This document shows positions 24,001 to 36,000 of a DNA stretch of 64,000 bases, piece after piece; position 1 is the stretch's first letter; each line of letters begins with the position of its first letter. This DNA comes from Limnomonas spitsbergensis (lineage: Eukaryota; Chlorophyta; Chlorophyceae; Chlamydomonadales), in contig JAYJMM010000116.1 of assembly GCA_037349105.1 (NCBI GenBank), forward strand, positions 1,116,001-1,180,000, read 5' to 3'. The notes beneath the pieces are model-generated. The model made no database searches, was not told the origin of the DNA, and saw only the letters and a list, made by a program, of their open reading frames with translations. The translations under genes and the position numbers were made by a program.

Positions 24001-27000
24001 CCTGGGTAAAGGCAGAGGTAGAGAGACTAACGAATCAGGCCTGGGCAAGGGCAGAGGTAGAGAGACTAACGAATCAGGCCTGGGCAAGGGCAGAGGCAAA
24101 GAGACTAACGAATCAGGCCTGGGCAAGGGCAGAGGCAAAGAGACTAACGAATCAGGCCTGGGTAAAGGCAGAGGTAGAGAGACTAACGAATCAGGCCTGG
24201 GCAAGGGCAGAGGTAGAGAGACTAACGAATCAGGCCTGGGCAAGGGCAGAGGCAAAGAGACTAACGAATCAGGCCTGGGCAAGGGCAGAGGCAAAGAGAC
24301 TAACGAATCAGGCCTGGGCAAGGGCAGAGGCAAAGAGACTAACGAATCAGGCCTGGGTAAAGGCAGAGGCAAAGAGACTAACGAATCAGGCCTGGGCAAG
24401 GGCAGAGGCAAAGAGACGAACGAATCAGTCCTGGGCAAGGGCAGAGGCAAAGAGACTAACGAATCAGGCCTGGGTAAAGGCAGAGGCAAAGAGACTAACG
24501 AATCAGGCCTGGGCAAGGGCAGAGGCAAAGAGACTAACAAATCAGTCCTGGGCAAGGGCAGAGGCAAAGAGACTAACGAATCAGGCCTGGGTAAAGGCAG
24601 AGGCAAAGAGACTAACGAATCAGGCCTGGGCAAGGGCAGAGGCAAAGAGACTAACGAATCAGGCCTGGGCAAGGGCAGAGGCAAAGAGACTAACGAATCA
24701 GGCCTGGGCAAGGGCAGAGGCAAAGAGACTAACGAATCAGGCCTGGGCAAGGGCAGAGGCAAAGAGACTAACGAATCAGGCCTGGGCAAGGGCAGAGGCA
24801 AAGAGACTAACGAATCAGGCCTGGGCAAGGGCAGAGGCAAAGAGACTAACGAATCAGGCCTGGGCAAGGGCAGAGGCAAAGAGACTAACGAATCAGGCCT
24901 GGGCAAAGGCAGAGGTAGAGAGACTATCGAATCAGGCCTGGGCAAGGGCAGAGGCAAAGAGACTAACGAATCAGGCCTGGGCAAGGGCAGAGGCAAAGAG
25001 ACTAACGAATCAGGCCTGGGCAAGGGCAGAGGCAAAGAGACTAACGAATCAGGCCTGGGCAAAGGCAGAGGTAGAGAGACTAACGAATCAGGCCTGGGCA
25101 AGGGCAGAGGCAAAGAGACTAACGAATCAGTCCTGGGCAAGGGCAGAGGCAAAGAGACTAACGAATCAGGCCTGGGTAAAGGCAGAGGCAAAGAGACTAA
25201 CGAATCAGGCCTGGGCAAAGGCTGAGGCAGAGAGACTAACGAATCAGGCCTGGGCAAGGGCAGAGGCAAAGAGACTAACGAATCAGGCCTGGGTAAAGGC
25301 AGAGGCAAAGAGACTAACGAATCAGGCCTGGGCAAGGGCAGAGGCAAAGAGACTAACGAATCAGGCCTGGGCAAGGGCAGAGGCAAAGAGACTAACGAAT
25401 CAGGCCTGGGCAAGGGCAGAGGCAAAGAGACTAACGAATCAGGCCTGGGCAAAGGCAGAGGCAAAGAGACTAACGAATCAGGCCTGGGCAAGGGCAGAGG
25501 CAAAGAGACTAACGAATCAGGCCTGGGCAAGGGCTGAGGCAAAGAGACTAACGAATCAGGCCTGGGTAAAGGCAGAGGCAAAGAGACTAACGAATCAGGC
25601 CTGGGCAAGGGCAGAGGCAAAGAGACTAACGAATCAGGCCTGGGTAAAGGCAGAGGCAAAGAGACTAACGAATCAGGCCTGGGCAAAGGCAGAGGTAGAG
25701 AGACTAACGAATCAGGCCTGGGTAAAGGCAGAGGTAGAGAGACTAACGAATCAGGCCTGGGCAAGGGCAGAGGCAAAGAGACTAACGAATCAGGCCTGGG
25801 TAAAGGCAGAGGTAGAGAGACTAACGAATCAGGCCTGGGCAAGGGCAGAGGTAGAGAGACTAACGAATCAGGCCTGGGCAAGGGCAGAGGCAAAGAGACT
25901 AACGAATCAGGCCTGGGCAAGGGCAGAGGCAAAGAGACTAACGAATCAGGCCTGGGTAAAGGCAGAGGTAGAGAGACTAACGAATCAGGCCTGGGCAAGG
26001 GCAGAGGTAGAGAGACTAACGAATCAGGCCTGGGCAAGGGCAGAGGCAAAGAGACTAACGAATCAGGCCTGGGCAAGGGCAGAGGCAAAGAGACTAACGA
26101 ATCAGGCCTGGGCAAGGGCAGAGGCAAAGAGACTAACGAATCAGGCCTGGGCAAGGGCAGAGGCAAAGAGACTAACGAATCAGGCCTGGGCAAGGGCAGA
26201 GGCAAAGAGACTAACGAATCAGGCCTGGGCAAGGGCAGAGGCAAAGAGACGAACGAATCAGGCCTGGGCAAGGGCAGAGGCAGAGAGTCTAACGAACCAA
26301 TCAAGGCAGAGGGACCAACGAATCAAATAGACTTACGAATCAGACCATGGGCAAGGGGAGCCGCATCCAACGATGATGCAAGCAATGATGCACACACAAC
26401 TGTGTGGGTTGGCTGGTTGATAGTTAACCGATTGTTAACCGTGTCCCAGGCAAAAACATCCCAGCGTTGGGGAAGGATTTTACCAAGTGAACAATTTCTA
26501 TATTATCCTCAATTTGTCGACAAAAGATTGATGTGCCATACCTGAATGCCTTGCGGTCGATCTCGTACAACCCGTGCACATCTGGTTTGCGAAGGCTGTC
26601 GAACAAGGCTGGCAGCGCCTCCAGGTCACCCTTTGCCTGTGGGAAACAAAAGCATGCGTTTAAAAAGTGATATAAGCGTTTGTGTATTATCTGGTTTGCG
26701 AAGGCTGTTAAACAAGCCCGGCAGCACCTCCAGGGCACCCTTTGACTGTTTGCAGGAAACAAAAACATGCTTTTCTTTGCGCAACGTTATTCTTCATTAT
26801 CTGGCTGCTGAGGCTGTCAAACAAGGCCGGCAGCAGAGTCCCCACCATGCGACCCCCACTTTTTCTGGCGATCGAAAACTGTGAGGTCGATCACCATGTT
26901 TTTCTAATCAGGGGTCTGGTGGTGGGGACTGTACAGCAGAGACCTGTGATGGCACAGTCTGCAGGTCTCCGCTTGCCTGTTTAACTCCCTGGCAGAACGG

Positions 27001-30000
27001 AAGATATAAACGAGATATTACTAGGGATCCTCTGATGCTACCCGGGGACACGGAAACCTGATATGGCGCTCACTCCCCTACAAAACCTGTCTAGGCTATC
27101 ACCTGCTCGAGGGCCTCTCCCAAAGCACCCTCCTGCCCAGCCTCACCTGCTGGAGGGCCTCTCCCACTCCCTCCTGCCCTGACTGACCTGCTGGAGGGCC
27201 TCTCCCCCCTCTCCTACCCAGGCTCACTCGTTTAAGGGCGTCTCCCCCCCTCCTGCCCAGGCTCACCCGTTGAAGGGCGTCTCCCCCCACCCTCCTGCCC
27301 AGGCTCACCTGCTGGAGGGCCTCTCCCAGCACCCTCCCGCTCTCTATGCTGCTGTTGGCGCCCTGGCCAAACACAGGAGTCACCTGGGGCAGATTGTAAG
27401 TGTTTGGGTTTCAGGCCTAGGGTATATGATTTGTGGCAACGGCCAAGGGTTCAGGGCTGGGAATTCAGGCCGAGGGTCAAGAGTTAGGGGTTAAGGCCTA
27501 GGGTTGAGGATTTGTGGCAAAGGCTTATGGCTCAGGGTTGGGGGTTCAGGCCAAGGGTTAAAAGTGTGGGGTAGAGGCCTAGCATTTAGGGTGAAGGGTT
27601 GACTGTGGTCCTAGGTGGGCTCGCTGGCAAAGAACGGGGAGGTTTCGAGGTCAGGCAGCATATTAAGGTTGGATTGCTGGTACAGAATGGGGCAGCACTA
27701 GGGTTTAGGGTTAAGGTTTGCAGAGTGGAGAATGGGGAGGCCTGGGGGCTGTGAAGAAAAACAGGGAACACAAGCTCCTGCGTTAACCAAGAAAGTCGAG
27801 AAAGTCTGCCTGGGGCACAGTCCGGAAGTGTGGGTTGGCTGTCCGTGCCACACAGTCTGTCGGTCCCGAAAAAAGCCAGGAGATCCAGGTGGGGGGAGGG
27901 GGCAGTCCATGACATGCATTCTGTTGGTCCCATGGGAGTTGGCTAGTTCTATAAAGCGAGACGGCCTGGGATTTGGAATATTGTACAAGGCAAGGCGGCC
28001 GGGAATAAGGAATGTTCTAGAAAGGAAAGTGGCCGGGGAGTTGGCATGTCCTACACTGCAAGACGAGGGAGTTGGAATATTGTACAAAGCAACATGGCCA
28101 GGTTGGAATGCGGGCGGGGAGTAAAGAAAGAACTTAATCCAGCACTACTGCCATGCTTCCGCCCACGGGCGCCCTAGGGATAGTGAGCAGCTCAAGCATG
28201 GAAGCAAAGAGGTCTCATGATTGAATCACATTCAAGGCATTCTTCACAACATGGCTAGGCTCAGCTCGGCCTGGCTCCAGTCCTATTTGGAGTGCATACT
28301 AAGTCACCAGGCAACCTTAAAAGGGCTGTCAGTCAGACACCATTGGGTCAATTGAGGCGAAACTGTTGGACTCACTGCATGGGCTGCATCGCCCAGGATC
28401 ACCACGCCAGCAGAGCCCAGCTGCGAGCATCGGATCCGCTTGCCTGCGGGGCTGGGCTCCACCTTGGTCACCTGAGAGAGCAGGCAGCGGGAAGTCAGGG
28501 TAGGTGGCAGAAGGGGGGGGGGAAGGGGGGACAAAAGGGGGAGAGAGCGGAAGCTGGCAGTCAAGGTAGGCGGCAGAAGGGGTGACAAAATGGGGACAGA
28601 GCGGAAGCCAGCCCGGCTGCGAGCACTTAAAGCAGGCGGCAGATGGGGAGGGGGTCATGAGGGTGGGTGGGGTGTGGTTAATGTATATTTAAGAAGGCAA
28701 TTAAATGATACCCCTAGGGACATCAATTGAGGGAGCCACCCATTCGGCCATTGCATTAGGTAGGCTACTGTGCAACGGAGCGCTCACGTGTGAAAGGAAG
28801 AGAGAGCCGAGAAGCTTTTTTCTGCGGAGTGCTTGATTCCGCCCACGGATGTTATCATTGGTGCGTTTGATACTACCTTTGGCAGGCCACTGTGCGGCCA
28901 CCACTGGGCCACTTTGGACCAAACCTGGTCCACAGTCAGTGGCCCAGGCAACAAGGCTTGTCGCACCAGGCCGCCCCAGCCACAGGCTGGCATGCACCTG
29001 GCGGGCAGCTGAAGTGTGCTTCAAACAACAATGCCGGGAACACCAGTGCCGCAATCAGCGGGACCCATGCTTCCAACCCGCCCGCAAGGTAGCTGAAGTA
29101 TAGCTGGAGAGTAGCTGAACAGCACTTAAAAACGGATCACCATGTTGCGCACACTTGCACCGCAATCAGCCAGATATATGCCTCCGGAGGCATGCCCACA
29201 AACCTTGACCAGCCTACGGCGAGGGGCCCAGGCAGCAGAGCATGCTGCACTAGGACCCCCCTAGCAGCCGAGGCCTCGGCTGCAGGCTGGGGTGTGATTG
29301 TCCTGTGGATGCCACATCCGGAAGGAAAGAAAGAAAGCTTCGCCCCATGGGGGGCGTGAGAGTTAAGGAAACAGCGCAGCCTGGGCCGAAGCCACATCCG
29401 CGTCGTTACCGTGAGACACATCCGGAAATGTATAGAGGTGCTCGCTTCCTCGTACTACATGTCCTGTACTGCTCCTCATGTGCTGCACACCTCGTGTACT
29501 GTTCCGCATGTACCTGATCTGCGATGAGCGGGATCCACGCGTCGGGAACACCCGCAAACTTGGTGCGCAAGATCTCCTCGTAGGCCGCGGCGGATTTCAC
29601 GGTGGCGTGCGCCCCGGTCTTCATGCTGTCCACAGGGCAGGGGAGGTGGGATATACTTTCATAAGACTTTTTTGATGATACCGAACATCACCCAAATAAC
29701 ATGAGCGATCTGGTTTAACTCTGCTCTCAAAACGCAGGTACCGATACAGAGATTACCAGTGTTAACGTTGAGAATTTAGCGTCTGGGGTCCGCACAACTT
29801 GCACAAATCTAATGAGGTGTTGTATCAGGACAATCGGGCTGATCTCTTCTTTAAGATGCGTGTACCAGTACAGCGATTACCGGTAGTTACGTTGAGGAAT
29901 TAGGGTTTGGGGTCCATGCTCAAGTTCAACCCCGCCCCGCGGTCCTTGTGCACTATTGCACATTGAACCGAAGCGGTCTTAACTAATGAAGGGGGGTCAA

Positions 30001-33000
30001 TTTAGAGCCATCGATAACTCTCCTCCCACCCTGCCTAATCAAGCAGGTCAGCTTGGGGCCATCGACAACCCTCCCCCCACCCTGCCTGATCCAGGGGGGT
30101 CAACTAAGAGCAATCCATAACCCTTTTCCCCACCACACACACACCTGAAGGTGCCGGAATAGGTGTCATCAGGGTTCCTGTGGTCCAGCAGGGTTGGAAA
30201 CCAGAGGATCAGCTAGGAGGGGGAAATCAGGGGGAAATCAGGGGATCAGCTAAGGAGGGGAAATCAGGGGGGTCATCTTAGGAGGGGGAAATCAGGGGGA
30301 AATCAGAGCACCAGTTCAGGAAGGGAAAATCAGGAATCGGCGCGGGGAAGGAAAGCCAGGAGAGGAAAAGCAGGAGGGAATCCAGAGCATCAGCTCAGGA
30401 GGGGAAAGCCAGAGGGAAACCAGTATATAAACAGGAAATGGTAAACCTAGGCGAATACCAGGGGAAACCCAGAGCATCAGCGGAGGAATAAAGTCAGCGG
30501 AGGAATAAAAAACGGGGGGGAACTAGAGGATCAGCATCCGCGCCCTTGTCACAGTAACAGTCAGAACGAGGCTGGTTTGGCAGATTGGCACGACATGAAA
30601 TGGTTTTGGATCCTGGCAAAGCTCGAGGATGGTCTGGCAGAGTGAAAAAATGATTGACCATTTGAACCTGATACAACTTCAATCTGGTTTGGCAACTGCG
30701 CAACATGGCAAAAGGCTTTGAATCCCAACCTCTCCAAGCACAAGCTTTTATGGGCCATGCACAAATACCAGGGCCAGAATAGTTGAGAGAGAGGGAGAGA
30801 GATAGAGAGAGAGAGACAGAGAGAGAGGACCACCATCTGCATGCCTCTGACCCCTGACCCCAGCTGCCTGCTGTTGACCACGCACCTGTGTGCGGTGAAA
30901 CTCATGAATGGCTCGTCCTTAGCCGACCACAGGTGCAGCGTGGATCCGGGGTTGGTGCGGAACTCAGGAGGCTGCAGGAAGAGATTGGGGTTAAGGGTTC
31001 AGGACGTCTGGCACAGAGTGGATCCGGGGTTGGTGCGGAACTCAGGAGGCTGTGTGGAGGGATTGGGGTTAAGGGTTCAGGACTTCTGGCATAGGGTGGA
31101 TCCGGGGTTGGTGCGGAACTCAGGAGGCTGCAGGAAGAGATTGGGGTTAAGGGTTCAGAACTTCTGGCATAGGGTGGATCCGGGGTTGGTGCGGAACTCA
31201 GGAGGCTGCAGGAAGAGATTGGGGTTAAGGGTTCAGGACTTCTGGCACAGCGTGGATCCGGGGTTGGTGCGGAACTCAGGAGGCCGTGTGGAGGGATTGG
31301 GGTTGAGGGTTCAGGACTTCTGGCATAGGGTGGATCCGGGGTTGGTGCGGAACTCAGGAGGCTGCAGGAAGAGATTGGGGTTAAGGGTTCAGGACTTCTG
31401 GCACAGCGTGGATCCGGGGTTGGTGCGGAACTCAGGAGGCTGTGTGGAGGGATTGGGGTTAAGGGTTCAGGACTTCTGGCATAGGGTGGATCCGGGGTTG
31501 GTGCGGAACTCAGGAGGCTGCAGGAAGAGATTGATGTTGAGGGTTCAGGACTTCTGGCACAGAGTGGATCCGGGGTTGGTGCGGAACTCAGGAGGCTGTG
31601 TGGAGGGATTGGGGTTAAGGGCTCAGGACTTCTGGCACAGAGTGGATCCGGGGTTGGTGCGGAACTCAGGAGGCTGTGTGGAGGGATTGGGGTTAAGGGC
31701 TCAGGACTTCTGGCACTGCGTGGATCCGGGGTTGATGTGGAACTCAGGAGGCTGTGTGGAGGGATTGGGGTTAAGGGCTCAGGACTTCTGGCACAGCGTA
31801 GATCCGGGGTTGGTGCGGAACTCAGGAGGCTGTGTGGAAGGATTGGGGTTAAGGGCTCAGGACTTCTGGCACTGCGTGGATCCGGGGTTGGTGCGGAACT
31901 CAGGAGGCTGTGTGGAGGGATTGGGGTTAAGGGCTCAGGACTTCTGGCACTGCATGGATCCGGGGTTGGTGCGGAACTCAGGAGGCTGCAGGAAGAGATT
32001 AGGGTTAAGGGTTCAGGACTTCTGGCACAGCGTGGATCCGGGGTTGGTGCGGAACTCAGGAGGCTGTGTGGAGGGATTGGGGTTAAGGGTTCAGGACTTC
32101 TGGCATAGGGTGGATCCGGGGTTGGTGCGGAACTCAGGAGGCTGCAGGAAGAGATTGGGGTTAAGGGTTCAGAACTTCTGGCATAGGGTGGATCCGGGGT
32201 TGGTGCGGAACTCAGGAGGCTGCAGGAAGAGATTGGGGTTAAGGGTTCAGGACTTCTGGCACAGCGTGGATCCGGGGTTGGTGCGGAACTCAGGAGGCCG
32301 TGTGGAGGGATTGGGGTTGAGGGTTCAGGACTTCTGGCATAGGGTGGATCCGGGGTTGGTGCGGAACTCAGGAGGCTGCAGGAAGAGATTGGGGTTAAGG
32401 GTTCAGGACTTCTGGCACAGCGTGGATCCGGGGTTGGTGCGGAACTCAGGAGGCTGTGTGGAGGGATTGGGGTTAAGGGTTCAGGACTTCTGGCATAGGG
32501 TGGATCCGGGGTTGGTGCGGAACTCAGGAGGCTGTGTGGAGGGATTGGGGTTAAGGGCTCAGGACTTCTGGCACAGAGTGGATCCGGGGTTGGTGCGGAA
32601 CTCAGGAGGCTGTGTGGAGGGATTGGGGTAGAGGGTTCAGGACCTCTGGCACTGCGTGGATCCGGGGTTGGTGCGGAACTCAGGAGGCTGTGTGGAGGGA
32701 TTGGGGTTAAGGGCTCAGGACTTCTGGCACAGCGTAGATCCGGGGTTGGTGCGGAACTCAGGAGGCTGTGTGGAGGGATTGGGGTTAAGGGCTCAGGACT
32801 TCTGGCACTGCGTGGATCCGGGGTTGGTGCGGAACTCAGGAGGCTGTGTGGAGGGATTGGGGTTAAGGGCTCAGGACTTCTGGCACAGAGTGGATCCGGG
32901 GTTGGTGCAGAACTCAGGAGGCTGCAGGAAGAGATTAGGGTTAAGGGTTCAGGACTTCTGGCACAGCGTGGATCTGAGGTTGGTGCGGAACTCAGGAGGC

Positions 33001-36000
33001 TGCGTGAAGAGATTAGGGTTAAGGGCTCAGGACTTCTGGCATAGGGTGGATCCGGGGTTGGTGCGGAGCTCAGGAGGCTGCAGGAAGAGATTGGGGTTAA
33101 GGGTTCAGGACTTCTGGCACAGCGTGGATCCGGGGTTGGTGCGGAACTCAGGAGGCTGCAGGAAGAGATTAGGGTTAAGGGTCCAGGACTTCTGGCACTG
33201 CGTGGATCCGGGGTTTGTGCGGAACTCAGGAGGCTGCAGGAAGAGATTGGGGTTAAAGGGTTCAGGACTTCTGGCATAGGGTGGATCCGGGGTTGGTGCG
33301 GAACTCAGGAGGCTGCGTGAAGAGATTGGGGTGGAGGGTTCAGGAGGAGAGTGCAGGACTCAGGAGGCTGTAAGGAGGGATACACGTTTAGGGTTGTAAT
33401 AAGCAGGCGGGATAAACACTACTAGAAGAATTGGAGAATCCGGTTAAGCCAGGATGCCAAATGTATTCAGGTTGAGGGTTGTAGCAAGCAGGTCGGATGA
33501 GCATATCCAGCGAGAATCAGATAATCAGTTTCTGCTTCCTGGATGGCCCATAAGCACATGAAATATAACAATGTGGTCTTATGGTACATGGCTGTATGAG
33601 CTTCGGAAATATAAAAATCAAGAGACTCTGTGACAGGGCTGACCAGGCGATGAAATGAAAAACAACCTCCACCCCACTCAGAAAGAGCCCGGTAAATGCG
33701 CCCCTCATGCCTTTTCCCCCGCCACGGAAAGCCCGTCATGCAACTCTACCAGGCTCACCCTGTTCCCTGGACAAAACCCACGCCGCCACACACCCTCTGC
33801 AGGACAGGGGAAGGGCTCTGAGACCATTGTAGCGTTCTAACCAGTTACACCAAAGGATCCGGATGTAGTTAACGTCCTGTTAAATTATTAGGATCGTTAC
33901 ATACCTACCAACAATAACACACAGCAGCACACAACGCTCTTGGAAGCAGTCATAGGACTCCTGTGTAAAAAACAGGAACACGACTTCCTTAAGCCGTCTT
34001 ATCAAGGCATGCCACCGAGCTGCCTAAATGAGGGGGGGCCTGCCTCAATCCGCCCTTCTAGCCCTCCCCCCCCACCGGCCTGCCCTTGTCACCCCTTCAT
34101 AGTGCACCAGAGCGCCTTCGACAAGCTGCCCGGCGCTGCCACCACCGGGCTAAAGGGGTCCAAACCATGACCGTCCTACGCCTGGTGGCCCAAGCAACAA
34201 GGCTAGGGGCACCAAGACCCCCCCCGCCCATAGGCTGAGTGACCTCGCCGAAAGCAGTCGGAGCACCCCAAAGTAAACAGTGTCTCTCCCCTACCTCGAT
34301 GTCCCCCTTCAGGTTCAGGTACACCTTGTACTCCCTCCCCGAGTCCGACACATCCACTGTGAAGCCAGGGATGTGCGCCTTGAGTGCTGCCCTCACATCA
34401 CTACAAGTTTCAAGGAGGACACGGGTATGGGCGACTTGAGGGCCACCCTCACATCACTGCAACGGTTTGTGGTTAAGAGTTTAGGGCAGAGGCCCTCCGA
34501 CTCCTTGTGCAGAATCGTAAGAGACATTCAGCGTGCGCGCAATTCGCAAGACGCCGCGTTGTTGGCCACACCAGGCTCATGGCACCTCCATCAAGACTAG
34601 GTGCCAGCATGCTGCGCGCCCGTGCCACCTGGCCCATGCACACATGGCCGCCCCATGCCACCCATCCCATGCACCCCTGGCCACCAAATGCCACCCGCCC
34701 CATGCACCCCTGGCCACCCCAAGCCACCCATCCCATGCATCCTTGGCCACCCCATGCCACCCGCCCCATGCACACATGGCCACCCCATGCCACCTACCCA
34801 TGCAACCCTGGCCACCCCATGCCACCCGCCCCATGCGCACCTGGCCGCTCCATCAGCGCCCACCAGCAGGTCGTAAGAAACCTTGTTGGCCGCCCCTCCG
34901 TTGGTGGACTCAAAGGACACCTGGTCGGCATCAGCAGAGGACAGAAGGTGAGCCTGTGAGGGGGCGTGAGGGGACGTCAGCAGGGAATAGTGATTGCGGG
35001 CTGCAAAGGAGGCGTCAGCAGAGGACAGAAGGTGAGACTGTGAGGGGGCGTGAGGGGACGTCAGTAGGGAATAGTGATTGAGGGCTGCAAAGGAGGCGTC
35101 AGCAGAGGGGAGGGGGAGGGGGGGGGATGAGGGGGGGTCGTCAGGGGACAGTGATCAAGGTCGGCACAGGGGAAGGCAGCATAATACAGCAGGGGGGGGG
35201 GGGGGGTCATAGGGGGAGTCAGCAGAGAAGAGCAATAGGTGTGGGCCTGTAAAGCCACTACACCAAGAGTTGTCGCTATGCTGAAAGGAGACTACGCTTC
35301 AACCACGTTCTGCGCATCCTAACAGGGCCTGTGGATCTCCTACTGCCCCCAGCTGCATACCAGGCCTCAGAGGAATTGTCTTCCAGCTGCAATGTTAAGT
35401 GGCAAACTCAGCTCGGCCCATGCCGCACTCTCTCCTCACCTGTTCCTTGACCCTCAAGCCCCTTTACGGGGTGGTTTAATTTCCTGTTTTTCTCCAGCTG
35501 CACGAGGAGCAGGACGTCCTCTCTCGACCTTCCCCACCTGCCAGGCTGCATGAGTTGGACAAGCTCTCTTGTGTCCCCAATCCACCCCCCATGTCCACCT
35601 CGCAAGTAGGACATCCTCTCTTGATTCCTGACCCTTCCCCACCTGCCAGGCCGCACAGTTGGACAAACTCTCTTGGCCCCAAACCACCTCCCATTATGTC
35701 CAAGTAGAATATCCTCTCTGGAGTCTCGACCCTTCAACACCTGTCAGGCCGTATGAGCTGGATAATCTCTCTTGTGTCCCCCACCCACCTCCCTTGATAC
35801 GTGAGTTGGACATCCTCTATTCCTCTCCTGCCCCCTGCCTCACCTCCTTGGCTGCAAGATCCACCGCGTCCACGCCCTGTCCAAAGTGGAAGCGGATGGC
35901 CTCTGGGTACCGCTCTCTTGCCTCGTTGATCAGGAACTGAGCTAGGTCAGACCGGCTGAACGTTACATTGCCCGCCTCCTTGTTGACCGACTGACGGTGG

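Noticed and set aside
13317..26304. Minus-strand open frames of 2865 and 1458 codons (PLPLPRPDSLVS repeats)
   Set aside because: Same array read on the other strand. They break only at the one-base insertion near 21939. They are in the sense direction of the monooxygenase gene but exons 13 and 14 join in phase without them.
27690..27720. Interstitial telomere repeat (TTTAGGG)
   Set aside because: Only about two adjoining units occur inside a degenerate GGGTTCAGG-type intronic repeat.
30841..33279. Open frames of 596, 207 and 791 codons in the 78-bp array
   Set aside because: The unit length is divisible by three, and the frames follow repeat composition. The true coding content is only exon 8 at 30971-30886.
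34473..35081. Several 80-180-codon frames with GCMGWVAWGGQ or HATRPMHPWPP repeats
   Set aside because: They derive from the exon 6 donor array and lie across a supported intron and exon 6 in wrong frames.
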